Shown here one piece after another: positions 21,752-32,084 of a stretch of DNA of 64,000 nt (the first letter of the stretch is position 1; each line of letters begins with the position of its first letter). The stretch is from Ligustrum vulgare (Eukaryota > Streptophyta > Magnoliopsida > Lamiales > Oleaceae), in contig OY743181.1 in NCBI GenBank assembly GCA_963555705.1, forward strand, positions 24,308,513 through 24,372,512, in the 5' to 3' direction. The translations under genes and the position numbers were made by a program. Below the pieces are notes generated by a model. That model was not told where the DNA came from, ran no database searches, and was given only the letters and a program-made list of their open reading frames with translations.

Positions 21752-23982
21752 CCTCCCTGACCAACAACTCCATAATGGAGCAAATAGGCACATAAAGCTT
21801 GTTTTCACAAAATAAAAATCCTTCATGCCTTTAAATTTGTCACATGCAACATTTTCACACGACAGAAATGCACTTGCAAAGTCTGAATCATTCGAATACA
21901 ATTCTTTAATATTTTCAAATACCAACAACTTTGTACCCAAGGAAGTAATAAGGACATACCTCCTCGATAATGCATTAGCTACCACATTTTATTTACCATG
22001 TTTGTATTTGATGACATAGGGAAATGTCTCCACGTACTCAATCTAGTTGGCATGTCTTTTGCTCAACTTACCCTGCCCTTTCAAGTGCTTTAATGATTTG
22101 TGGTCGGCATGGAACATGAACTCCCTTGGCCACAAGTAGTGGTGCCAAGTCTCCAAAGCTCTTACCAAAGCATAGAGCTTCTTGTCATAGGTTGGGTAGT
22201 TTAAGGTAGACCCATTGAGTTTCTCGCTAAAGTAGGCAATGGGTCTCCTCTCTTGTATCAATACCGCTCCAATACCTATCCCTGAGAAATCACAATATTC
22301 AATCTTGAAAGTTTTGTCAAAATTAGGTAATGTCAAAACCGGTGTAGTGTACTATCTTTCTGTGATTAAGCCTCCCCATATTTAAACCCAACATTTTTTT
22401 AATAACCTCAGTAAGTGGTGATGCGAGGGTGCTAAAGTCTTTAACAAAATGACGATAAAAACTAGCTAACCCATGGAAACTCCTCATGTCGATGACACTT
22501 TTGGGAGTTTTCCATTCCTTAACGGTTTTGATCTTCTCCTCATCAACCTCAACCCCTTTAGTGCAAACAACAAAACCAAGAAAAACAACACTTTCAATTC
22601 AAAAATAACACTTGTTGAGATTTGTATATAATTTTTTTCCTTTTAGAACGAATATCACACATCTCAAATGTTCTATACGCTCTTCCAGTTTTTTACTATA
22701 AATTAAAATGTCATCAAAGTAGACAACCATAAATTTTCTAATAAACACAGATAAAAAATGATTCATCAATCTCATAAAAGTGCTTAGTGCATTAGTGAGA
22801 CCAAATGACATAACCAACTATTCATACAAATCATACTTAGTTTTAAATGTGGTTTTCCATTCATCGCCTTCTCTCATCCTAGTTTGGTGGTATCCACTTC
22901 TCAAGTCAATTTTACTAAAAACACAAGAGCCATGTAATTCATCAAGCATGTTATCTAGTCTAGGAATATGATGACTATACTTTACCTTTATGTTGTTGAC
23001 GACACGACAATCAACACACATCCTATAAGTTCCATCCTTCTTTGGCACTAGGAGCACATGCACGAAGCAAGGACTCATGCTCTCTCAAACATATCATTTG
23101 CTCATCAACTCCTCAACTTGCTTTTGAAGTTCTTTAGTCTCCTCCGGGTTGCTTCGGTACGCCGGCCTATTTGGAATGAATGTCTCGAGAACGAAGTCAA
23201 TTTAGTGTTCAATTCCTCTAATGGGTGGAAGTCCACAAGCATCTCCTTTGGGAAGACATCTTCAAATTCCTATAACAAATAAGTAGCTAAATCAGGGAGG
23301 GAATTGTGAGATTCATCAAGTGTAAGGAGGGACTCCTCATACACCATTAAAAGTACATGTTGATTCTCCTTTAAATCCCTATCCACATCTTCTTTACTTG
23401 CATAAAAATCCATTTTTTTTACTTCCCCTCTCCTCTCCTCTCCTTTCTTTTCTTTTTCTCACTCTCTCCCTCACTCTTTTCTCCACTCCTCTTTCTACTC
23501 TATTCCTCATTCAATTCTCCTTTTTCTTGCATCATTTCTTTCTCCTCTACCTCCCTCTAAAGTTTCATTTGATCTTTGTATACCTCCTCCGAACTCAAAG
23601 GTAGTAGGATCACTTGTTTTCCATTCATTTGGAAACTATACTGGTTCTTCCTTTCGTCACGAATCACCTCCCTATCGTATTGCCATGGCCTACCCAACAA
23701 TATGTGCGTGGCTTGCATGGGGACTACATCACAAAGCACACGGTCTTTATATGTCCCAATGTTGAAGGTAAGAAGAACTTTCTTACTTACCCTCACCTCC
23801 CCATAATCACTCAACCATTGCAATTTGTAAGGGCTTGGATGCTTCGTCACCGATAATTTCAACTTCTCCACCATGCTATCACTAGCGACATTCATGCAAC
23901 TTCCCCCATTAATAATGACACTACATGCCTTATCATTAACAAGACACCTAGTGTGGAAAATATTTTCTTTTTGCTTCTCCAC
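21752..23982 (-). pseudogene. Ty3/Gypsy protease-RT-RNase H-integrase pseudogene
   Basis: Minus-strand pol of a Gypsy retrotransposon, broken by stops and frameshifts. Order in sense direction: aspartic protease (23982-23557, with the catalytic DGG changed to NGG in IINGGSC); reverse transcriptase (23078-22599: [27 protein letters not shown], the active-site YFDD in [12 protein letters not shown]); RNase H (22336-22043: [45 protein letters not shown]); then the start of integrase (21985-21752: ALSRRYVLITSL). In the last part a frameshift precedes a segment resembling the integrase zinc-finger region, where the LTR inserted at 21751 ends the homology. Gag and its own LTRs are not identified. 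Confidence 0.85.
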
Positions 23983-25440
23983 CTAACTTGTAACGACCAG
24001 ACTCCCTCGCTGGGGCCTTCTTCGTGTCGTACTCATGGTCTTTCCACTCCTCGCTGGGGCCTTCTCCAGAAGTGGATTTTTTCCTTTCGCATTATTCGAA
24101 TCATGTACCTAGGGGTTTAGTACAATGATTCTTAGAATCATGTACCCAAGTATTGATACACCTTGACCCAAGTTTAAATCTAATCCAAAATTCAAAGGTT
24201 AAAGAACCTATCCCAATGAGTAGAAATTAAACAAATTTCAAAGTGGTGAAAATAACAACAACACAAGAATAAAATACTCTAAATGTAGTTGATTAATTTC
24301 CAAAGAGATTACAAGAGAAAATGAGGATTTTACCTCTCAAAGTGTTCTTCACACACAAAAGACAATATCTTCAAAGTTGGACCTAGGGTTCTGAGAGTGA
24401 AAGGTATTTATAGTACAAAAATATAAAAGAGATAAGAAAATCTAAGAAAATGGAATAAAATCCACATTTTTAAATTTTAGTAACTTTTGGTCGACCAAAT
24501 GATCGACTGAAACTATTCGGTCGATCACCTGATCGATCGAAGGTTGTTTTCAGTTGATCACCACGCCACTGAATATGACTAAGGCTGGTTTAACATTTCG
24601 TGCAGACTTTCAGTCAATGGAAAGTCACTGAGCCTCCAACATAAGGCAATTGACTTTGGTTTTGTTATCTTCCACTTGGACTTGATTTCGCAGCTTGTAA
24701 ATGAGTCCCGTCATCAACTCTTGGGCCTCCTTGGCTTTGGATCTAGTGATGGGGACCACGTCACACGGAACGAGGTTTGACTTCCGTAGTTCTCATCATA
24801 AAGCTTGTAGCCGCCAATAATTGGCTTAAAATAATAATAAAAATGGAAAAATACGAAAAAAAGGAAGAACCCTAAATCCATAACCCAGTGATCGCTTGGT
24901 ATAGAGATGGTCGCTTGGGCTTTAGTTTGAGCTCTTGGGTTGTTTTGAACAACTTTGGGCAATCACGCGTGTTATGATCATAACTTTCTTTCCTGATATT
25001 CAATTGTGATGATTCAAAGTGCATTGAAAAGATAACTCAAAGGGATACAATTCTTTTAGATGTAATAATTTTCAAATTCAATTGTTTTACAATATGAAAA
25101 CTGTGTCTCAACTTCTAACTAAAATCTGAATAATGATATTTTTATTCTTCTTTGCATCCCAAGTCTTCTTTGACTAGAATTTCGGCCTTCAATCTTCTTC
25201 CTACATGTCATGCTTGATTTAGAGCCTTTGAACATAAAATTTGAAGTCTTGTTTGTCTTGAATATTTGATCTTCTTGTCAAGCCTACTATGATTCTCATC
25301 ACATAAAAATTGTACGAAGAATGTTGTTTACCATGAAATTCTCCAATTAGTACAATTGTCGTGATAATTTGCATGTCATCTATGCGAATCTTTGTTTAGT
25401 TTATTTCCGTTACTTAAAAATTGCCTCACTTTTGGTGTTT
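23983..25440 (-). repeat. likely third Gypsy LTR (minus strand)
   Basis: Upstream of the protease the sequence changes at TGTAACGACC (23989). The stretch to about 25440 has no coding capacity but carries, near 25005-25065, the same block found in the LTRs at 8458-10002, 20215-21751 and 49589-51205. It also holds a repeated CCTCGCTGGGGCCTTCT (about 24005 and 24050) and a cluster of GGTCGACC, TCGATC and GATCGATCGA motifs (about 24489-24540). A TATTTATAG box lies near 24407 on the plus strand. I infer an LTR; exact ends and target duplication were not found. Confidence 0.45.
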
Positions 25441-25574
25441 TTGATGTAGGCAGAAATGTTGCGCTCGTCTAAGTTGAATTTCTCAACTTTGTTATTTTTT
25501 TTACCACCATCTATTTTCATCCTTCCAGGTACTCTTTCATATTATTTCTCACAAATCAATTCTCTTGATATTTA

Positions 25575-26951
25575 CCACCTCCGTCCCATTTATATAGATT
25601 TGGTTTCCTTTTTTATTTGTCCCAATTATATAGTCACATTTCTCTTTTGGAAAGTATTTATTTTATTTATGTACTATAATGCCTTTATATATTTTGCATA
25701 GACATAATTAATTTTAACAACTTTATCTTGGTATTCTACAGACATTACATACTCACCTAGTTCTCGAAACCATCCAAATGCACATACAGCCATGGTTCTC
25801 TTATTTTTCCTGCTAACTTCGTCTCTGATAAAATCTCCAGCTTTTGAAGCCATGAATATAAAATATGAGGACCATCAACATTCCTATTTTGAGAGTGAAG
25901 ATACCCGTACAACAATTTTCAGAAAATGATCTTGACTCAAAGAAAGGGGTGAGGCCATTGCTTGATTTGAATGCTCCACCGACAGAGGAAGTTTATATTT
26001 CTACTTCGCAAGAGTATCAGCGTGTTGTTTCTCAGATGATCAAAATTTATCTACCTAAATTCTTTGACGCACATGTTTATACTTTGAATCCCAAATGGCC
26101 GTTTAATACACATGATTCTGGATGAGAGGTGTTGCATTGAAATTAAATTTACAGTAACAAATGTTAGCCATCTGTATTCTTTTTTTACTGGTTTTAGTTA
26201 CTCCAACCTTTCTTTCTTGTTGTCATCCGATAAATATGGCTTGACTTGATTTGAATGTGGTCGAACATGTCCTTCTTTGATTCTCCGATGTACCGTTGAT
26301 TTTGATATATCCAAATCCTTTGATATTTTCTAGTAAAGCTGAATAGTTACCATTTGGTGAAGGAATGTTTTCAGGAGAAATATTAAGATGAAGTGAAGTA
26401 GTTATTGATGAGCTATCCATTTTTTCACTTGTGATTAAATCTGCCTACATGCCTTTATTTATAATAATGTGCAATCACAATATTCAAAAATGAATTTGAC
26501 GAGTCAATATAAAATTTTCAGAAAAAAGTTGGTGCAATTACACAGTGAATTTTGAATTCTTCATAGTGGATGGGACAGTAAAATTTGTATAGATTTGGTT
26601 GTGATTGGGTAGTGAGGTGGTGGTTGAGTCTATGAAAAGTTTAAATGTAGTTATGCTTGGCAAGTGAGGTGACGGTAAGATTTCTTTAGAAATTGATTTT
26701 TATGAAAGTTTAAAGATCCGAGAATAACTACGATGGTACCCCAAAAGTCATTTAGTTTACACTTAAGAATCTTGAGAATTGAAACATATATCATTCAATT
26801 TTCTCATTACTTTCAAAAATAAAATATTGACAATAAAATAAGGGTAAATTTGGAAAATTCTTTGCAAAAATTACTTTTTCAATAACAATAAATATGCTTT
26901 GTTAATCTGTGTAAAAAATTAAATAAGCCTATATAAATGGGACGGGGGAAG
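25575..26951. mobile_element. Stowaway/mariner-like inverted-repeat element
   Basis: Left terminus CCACCTCCGTCCCATTTATA and, read inward from the right, CTTCCCCCGTCCCATTTATA match over about 23 bp with three mismatches. TA dinucleotides flank both ends (25573-25574 and 26952-26953). CTCCGTCCCATTTATA is the typical plant Stowaway terminus. At 1377 bp it is much longer than a usual Stowaway MITE. It encloses a plus frame at 25865-26125 and a minus frame at 26223-26420, neither being a recognisable transposase. Confidence 0.65.
25865..26125 (+). CDS. uncharacterised 86-codon ORF with LDLN motif
   Basis: Function unknown. The frame contains RPLLDLNAPP near residue 30. The LDLN part has the DLNxxP form of an EAR repression motif, which recruits TOPLESS/SAP18 co-repressors in plant transcription factors. 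No DNA-binding domain is visible nearby. It sits within the Stowaway-like inverted-repeat element at 25575-26951, so it may be a captured gene fragment or chance. Confidence 0.25.
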   Translation: MRTINIPILRVKIPVQQFSENDLDSKKGVRPLLDLNAPPTEEVYISTSQEYQRVVSQMIKIYLPKFFDAHVYTLNPKWPFNTHDSG

Positions 26952-27092
26952 TATTTATTTTAATTCTTGAACTTCTATAATTCCTTCTTGGATATGTGTC
27001 TCAATTAATGCTATTTTAATTACCTTTTAAACTATACACTTATTTTCAACAAATGTGCGTTATAAAAGTTCGAATTTTGCCGTTACATATAA

Positions 27093-27461
27093 GAGCATCT
27101 CCAATGGACTATGGATTGGGGATGTGGATTAGAAGAGAGATAAAGAGATAGATATATTATTTTAAGTTTAAATTGTAGAGAGGATGTTGATGTTTAAAGT
27201 AGAAAAAAGAGCGAGAAAAGGGGAAAAGAAGAGAGAGATAGACGCAATTTCAAATAAATTAATAAAAAAATTAGTGGAAGATGTTAAGGAGGATGTTTGA
27301 TTATGGAGAGTGTTGAGTTGAAATGTGTGAAAAGTGGAGAAAAAGATGAAGAATGTGAAAGAGAGAGAGAAAAAGAAATATTAAAGTGGGACTCACGAAT
27401 TTTTGTTTCTACATTTCACACATAGTTAATAGCACCAGTCTCTGAAGCATTGGAGATGCTC
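27093..27461. mobile_element. PIF/Harbinger-type MITE
   Basis: Termini GAGCATCTCCAATG and its complement CATTGGAGATGCTC are perfect inverted repeats over 14 bp. The element is flanked by TAA at 27090-27092 and 27462-27464. Length 369 bp, purine-rich interior, no coding capacity. Same terminal sequence as 6070-6549, but better preserved. Confidence 0.85.
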
Positions 27462-27464
27462 TAA

Positions 27465-28274
27465 GCATCCTAATATAGAGCAATTGGCAAGAAAATGTTG
27501 TAATGAAAAATTTCCCTAAAATATATTATCCCGAAGGTCTTTTCTTCTTCTTCTTCAAAGACAAATTATAAATGCCAAAAAAAACATTGATGAACTTTTA
27601 TGAATAACACAATTTTATTATTGATTATTGCTCTACTCTGTATGATTTTTGGATTTATTTTTCCTTTTCTAATCCAATTTGATATTAAATCATTTGTGCA
27701 CAAACTTGCTCTAAATCAATTTCCAGGATATATCTATTGTACAACTTTTTCTTATCAATTTATATTTTTCCAGACTTCAGGAACTGCAAATTGACCATCA
27801 AGCCGAAGGACTCTTTTGTACGTACTCAAACCAGGTGAATTCTTTTTACTTCTATGAAATTTATATTCGTACTAATATCTTTTTTCCTGATAAATAAAAT
27901 GAATAAGACAGCATATTTTAAAAATGTATTTTTTTAAATTAATTTTGCTTCAGTTTTTTTCTTTGAGTTTAGTTATCCAGATATAGTGTCAAAAAATTAC
28001 AATTTGCAAAGAATTAGCTAAGCGGGTTTTAGATGAAATAGGCTCAAGGTAATGGACAAAGAAGTTACAATATAGTGTAATTGATCTCATTTATGGGAAA
28101 ATGGGAAAAGGTGAATTTGAAACTCAGCATTGGGAACTTAATATCTTAAAACCTGATGTATAAATTTGGATATGCTATCCTATATTAGACCACTTCCAGA
28201 AATTAGATTCATGTCTAATTTCTTAATAACTTAATGCTTATCTTTATTGTCATATTGCCTAGAATTATGTTATT
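27465..28274. other. AT-rich intergenic DNA
   Basis: No gene, repeat boundary or regulatory element was recognised. Confidence 0.4.
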
Positions 28275-28896
28275 ACGGCGGACCCACAGTGGAGCCTGTT
28301 GAGGCACGTTTCTCAGTAAAAATCTGATTTTTTTTTTTTTTTTTTTTTTTTTTGGCTTCTTCTTCTTCTGCATCTGCCTAATTGCAAAACCTTGTAGGTA
28401 AGGTAACTTTTTTCTTTTAATCTTCAAACTTGATTTATTAAGATATAAATATAATAGTGTACATTTGCAGTGCACTCAGAACTCAGCACTTTGAAGATGA
28501 TACATTACATATAATTTCTTTTTTTTTTTTTTTGATAAAAATAGTGCACCTATGAAAGTGGAGCCATGGGCAGTGGGGGATGTGATTTATGCTAATTATA
28601 TTATAAGTGTATAAGGTTAATATAATTATTTATTTGTTTGGTGATTAAATATTTTCAAGTACTTTTTCATTTTTCGGTCCCTTCTTATAAAAAAAAATGT
28701 TTGGGGGCAGTGTCATTTATGCTAATTATATTATAAATGTATAAGGTTAATATAATTATTTATTTATTTGGTGATTGAATATTTTCAAGTACTTTTTCAT
28801 TATTCGGTCTCTTCTTACCAAAAAAAAAATTTCGGGGACATTGCCCCCGTACCATCCGTGTGCCCCACTAGTACAAACGCTCTGCGTCCGCCACTG
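28275..28896. mobile_element. hAT-like MITE with internal tandem duplication
   Basis: The left part GGCGGACCCACAGTGG (about 28277) and the right end CTGCGTCCGCCACTG (28882-28896) match the two ends of the hAT MITE at 58542-59218. The outermost left bases have decayed and no target duplication was confirmed. Inside, a unit of about 130 bp occurs twice in tandem (about 28572-28700 and 28705-28835), starting TTATGCTAATTATATTATAA. Long T runs lie at 28328-28355 and 28519-28534. The autonomous hAT inserted immediately after its right end. Confidence 0.55.
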
Positions 28897-28904
28897 ATTA
28901 CACC

Positions 28905-31900
28905 TAGGGGTGTCAAACGGGCCGAGCCGGGCTGGCTCGGCCCGTTTGACAGTGGTCTAATACGGGTCCACGGACCGGAAACGGGCCAGCCCGTGGGGAG
29001 ACGAGCCGGGTCCGGCCCGTGGCCCGTCTGACCACGGGCCAGCTCGTGGGCCCTTTTTTTTTATATTTTATTAATACTTCCTAACGGTTACGGCTAAATA
29101 ATTGAACATTAAAAAACCCTCCTCCTTTAATCCGGGCTTGTGACTGACTACATTTCAATTATTGTTGGCAGAGTTAAAATTGTACACGAACAAAATGTTA
29201 CGTGTACAATTTTTTTATTTGAAAGAAACAAATGAAACAATTGAAAATACAGAAAAAAGAAAAAGAAAAAATCTACTCACCAATACGATTGTTCTCCGAA
29301 TTCTTCGGCAATAATTTCACATATCTTATCTTGTTTCCCTTTCTCCGCAAACTGTCAATCCTTTGAACACATTAAGGCATCCAGTATGTCTTCTTTAAGC
29401 ATTAACCTATATTCAGATAACACTCTACCACCTGCACTAAAAGTAGCCTCCGATGCTACAGTTAATACCGGATGTGCTAGTAGATCTCGTGCAATCATAG
29501 AAACAACCGGGTATTGATGCTCGTTTTGTCTCCACCACTTAAGAATGTCAAAATTATTTCTTTCGTCCTCGTCTAACATACTAAGAAGGTCATGTGAGAA
29601 ATACCTATTTAACTCTCCTGGAATTTCATCTGAACTGTATGTACTAGAAGAACTAGAACCACTAGGAAGTGTATTAGAACTAGAAGTTCCCTTCATAATC
29701 ATAAGGTAGGAAAGTAAATCACTGTCTTGATTTTGTATCACATTAAGGGTGGGAGCAGTTCTTCTAACATTTTTACCTGACCTTTGGGCATTGATCTCGT
29801 ACATTTCACATAAACATTTTTCTAAATCTGTGCATGTTAAAGGGGTTTCAAAAGATAATTTATTTGATATTGCCTTTATGATGTGTTTAGTTCCCTCTAA
29901 ATTTATTCTAGGGTCCATAACCGTTGTTAATGGAAACAAAGCTGGTAAATCTTCCCAATACTTTCTAAACTTAGTCTCCATTGCTTTAATGATATCAGAA
30001 AAAATAGGAAATGTCTTGTACTTGTTAAAATTATTAGCAATACGATAAAAATGTTTCAAGACTAAAGGACTAGTAGGATAATAAACACCGGACAATTCGT
30101 TTGTAGCATCGTAAAATGGTTTCAAAATTTTTTTAACATGAATTGCAAGTTCCCAATCATTAGTCCCCAAATCAAAAGTTGAGTCGTTTGAGTGCCGACC
30201 GTTGTAATATGCACATATTAAATTCTCGTAACCTTCACAATGTTCAATCATTAAATAAGTTGAGTTCCATCTATGTCCTACATCAGTAATAAATGATCGT
30301 GGGTTCATACCATTTTCTACACACAGTGCATCAAAAACTTGTTTTCTGGAAGGTGCTATCATAATGAAATTGCAAGCACACCTAATTTTTTTCAATTGAT
30401 TTTCTATAAACTTAAGACCATCTTGAACTATTAAATTAAAAATGTGACAAACACAACGAACATGAAACAAGACTCCACCAAACTCAGGATTTATGAGGGC
30501 TGCTAATCTATCAATCACCGCTTTATTAACAAAAGCATTATCTAGTGTAAAACCACGAACTCTACTATCACAGTTAAATTCTCTAAGAATTGCAAGTAGT
30601 ATATTGAAAATATTTGTTGTGTTATGTGAGTAATCAATAACTTTAAATGTCATAATTCTTTTGTGTATTACCCAAGAATCATCAATGTAATGATAAGTAA
30701 CAGCTACGTAACCTCTATGATTATTGCCAGTCCACAGGTCCGAAGTAAATGACAAATTATCATTCCATTTATTTAAAGCATCTATAAAACTTTGTTTTCT
30801 TTGTAAATATTTAGCTATGCAATCAGCTCGTAAAGTATTTCTAGAAACGGGTTTGTACCTGGGTTGGAGATACTTCTGAATGAATTCCGTGAATTGTGAA
30901 CTTTCTACAATTGAAAGTGGGAACTCACCACTCGATACGAACATGACCATCCCTTCTCGACGTGCTAGATCTTGGTTGAAGACCCAATTGGTTAGGCTCG
31001 AACTTGATTGACCAAATTGTAGAGTTGATTGGTTTGCTTCAACCGTGCCAGGTTTTCCACATCCTTTGTAGTGTCTATTGAGGTGTGATGTGCCCCCACC
31101 CTTCTTCCAAGAGAAAAGTCCCTCGAAACCTCTACATTTTGCTTTGGATATCGGTTTGTTTTCAGCATCTTTTTCCGATGTCTCAATCACATCGAAAAAA
31201 TTCCAGCACTGGGATTTTTTCGTCCTCTTTGGATTTCTGCTGGAGTCTGCCGTCGTGCTAGCGGAGTCAGATCCATATGTAGCAGTGACATCTTCATCAA
31301 TTATGTCATTCAAATCAATAGGAATTCTTGTATCTATATCTTCGATCTCATTTTCAAAATCTGCCAAATTGTCGGGAATTAGAATATCATTGAGAGGTGC
31401 AAATTCATCAACAAATTGGCTAGAAGAATAACAATGAGATTGTGAGTGTGCCATTAGAAATAATAGAATTGAAAAATTGGAGATGAAAATGAAATATGGA
31501 ATGGAATTTGAGACAATATTGTATATTTGTATGTGAAATATTATAGCACTAGCCACTAGAATTTGAGACTTGAGAGAATGAGACTTGAAATTTGAGAGAG
31601 TTGAGTTGAGATTGTGAAAAAAATGAAATAAAAACGAGTATTTATAGAAGAAAAAAAAATAAAAAAAAATGTAAAAAACGGTTACGGTCTTGTGACGTTG
31701 AGAACGGTCTTGTGACCATTTGGGCTCAAACGGTCACAAGACCGTTTGAGCGGCTCACGGGCCGGAACGGACCGGCCCGCGAGCCGGCCCTTTCCTGCCC
31801 GTGAGCACGGGCTCAAACGGGCCCAATGAGCCGACCAAGGGCCGGCCTGTGGTCGGCCCATTTCCGGTCCATTTTGATTGTCCGTTGGATTAGTTCGCGA

Positions 31901-32076
31901 ACAGGTCCACGAGCCGAACCCGAACTGTCCAACACTCAAATTTTTAATCCGGTCCAAGTCCAAGTCCGTTTTTTTAACTGGACGAGCCGAACTTTTAACG
32001 AATCAAGCCGAGCCGAACTTTTAACGAATCAAGCCGAGCCGAACTCACGAACTGTCCACTCTGTTTGACACCCCTA
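28905..32076 (-). mobile_element. hAT transposon, near-intact, with 8-bp target duplications
   Basis: A 3172-bp element with inverted termini TAGGGGTGTCAAAC at both ends, flanked by perfect 8-bp duplications ATTACACC (28897-28904 and 32077-32084). Subterminal regions are packed with GGGCC/CCGGCC-type motifs (28918-29050 and 31740-32060), the likely transposase-binding sites. It carries one transposase gene on the minus strand (29355-31556). The exact duplications and termini make the insertion unambiguous and suggest it is not ancient. Confidence 0.93.
29355..31556 (-). CDS. hAT-family transposase (BED finger, hATC dimerisation domain)
   Basis: The frame is 733 codons; the natural start is probably Met35 (ATG at 31452-31454), because the preceding codons look like leader. 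Residues about 112-168 form a BED-type zinc finger whose second Cys of the CxxC pair is missing (AKCRGFEGLF), though HLNRHYKGC is kept. The central RNase H-like part includes FTSDLWTGNNHRGYVAVTYH and GFTLDNAFVNK. The C-terminal hATC region has FDILKWWRQNEHQYPV, ARDLLAHPVLTVASEATFS and GGRVLSEYR. The frame ends at CSKD where relatives usually continue with Trp, suggesting TGG to TGA. Reading on in the same frame stays open for 25 more codons to 29277, where a GTGAGT donor-like site also lies. Probably inactive or slightly truncated. Confidence 0.9.
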   Translation of the reverse strand: MASAIIFHIQIYNIVSNSIPYFIFISNFSILLFLMAHSQSHCYSSSQFVDEFAPLNDILIPDNLADFENEIEDIDTRIPIDLNDIIDEDVTATYGSDSASTTADSSRNPKRTKKSQCWNFFDVIETSEKDAENKPISKAKCRGFEGLFSWKKGGGTSHLNRHYKGCGKPGTVEANQSTLQFGQSSSSLTNWVFNQDLARREGMVMFVSSGEFPLSIVESSQFTEFIQKYLQPRYKPVSRNTLRADCIAKYLQRKQSFIDALNKWNDNLSFTSDLWTGNNHRGYVAVTYHYIDDSWVIHKRIMTFKVIDYSHNTTNIFNILLAILREFNCDSRVRGFTLDNAFVNKAVIDRLAALINPEFGGVLFHVRCVCHIFNLIVQDGLKFIENQLKKIRCACNFIMIAPSRKQVFDALCVENGMNPRSFITDVGHRWNSTYLMIEHCEGYENLICAYYNGRHSNDSTFDLGTNDWELAIHVKKILKPFYDATNELSGVYYPTSPLVLKHFYRIANNFNKYKTFPIFSDIIKAMETKFRKYWEDLPALFPLTTVMDPRINLEGTKHIIKAISNKLSFETPLTCTDLEKCLCEMYEINAQRSGKNVRRTAPTLNVIQNQDSDLLSYLMIMKGTSSSNTLPSGSSSSSTYSSDEIPGELNRYFSHDLLSMLDEDERNNFDILKWWRQNEHQYPVVSMIARDLLAHPVLTVASEATFSAGGRVLSEYRLMLKEDILDALMCSKD

Positions 32077-32084
32077 ATTACACC

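Noticed and set aside
26223..26420. Minus ORF starting MDSSSITTSLHLN, resembling the N-terminus of group IIa WRKY factors
   Set aside because: No WRKY domain, coiled coil or splice site follows; similarity covers about a dozen residues.
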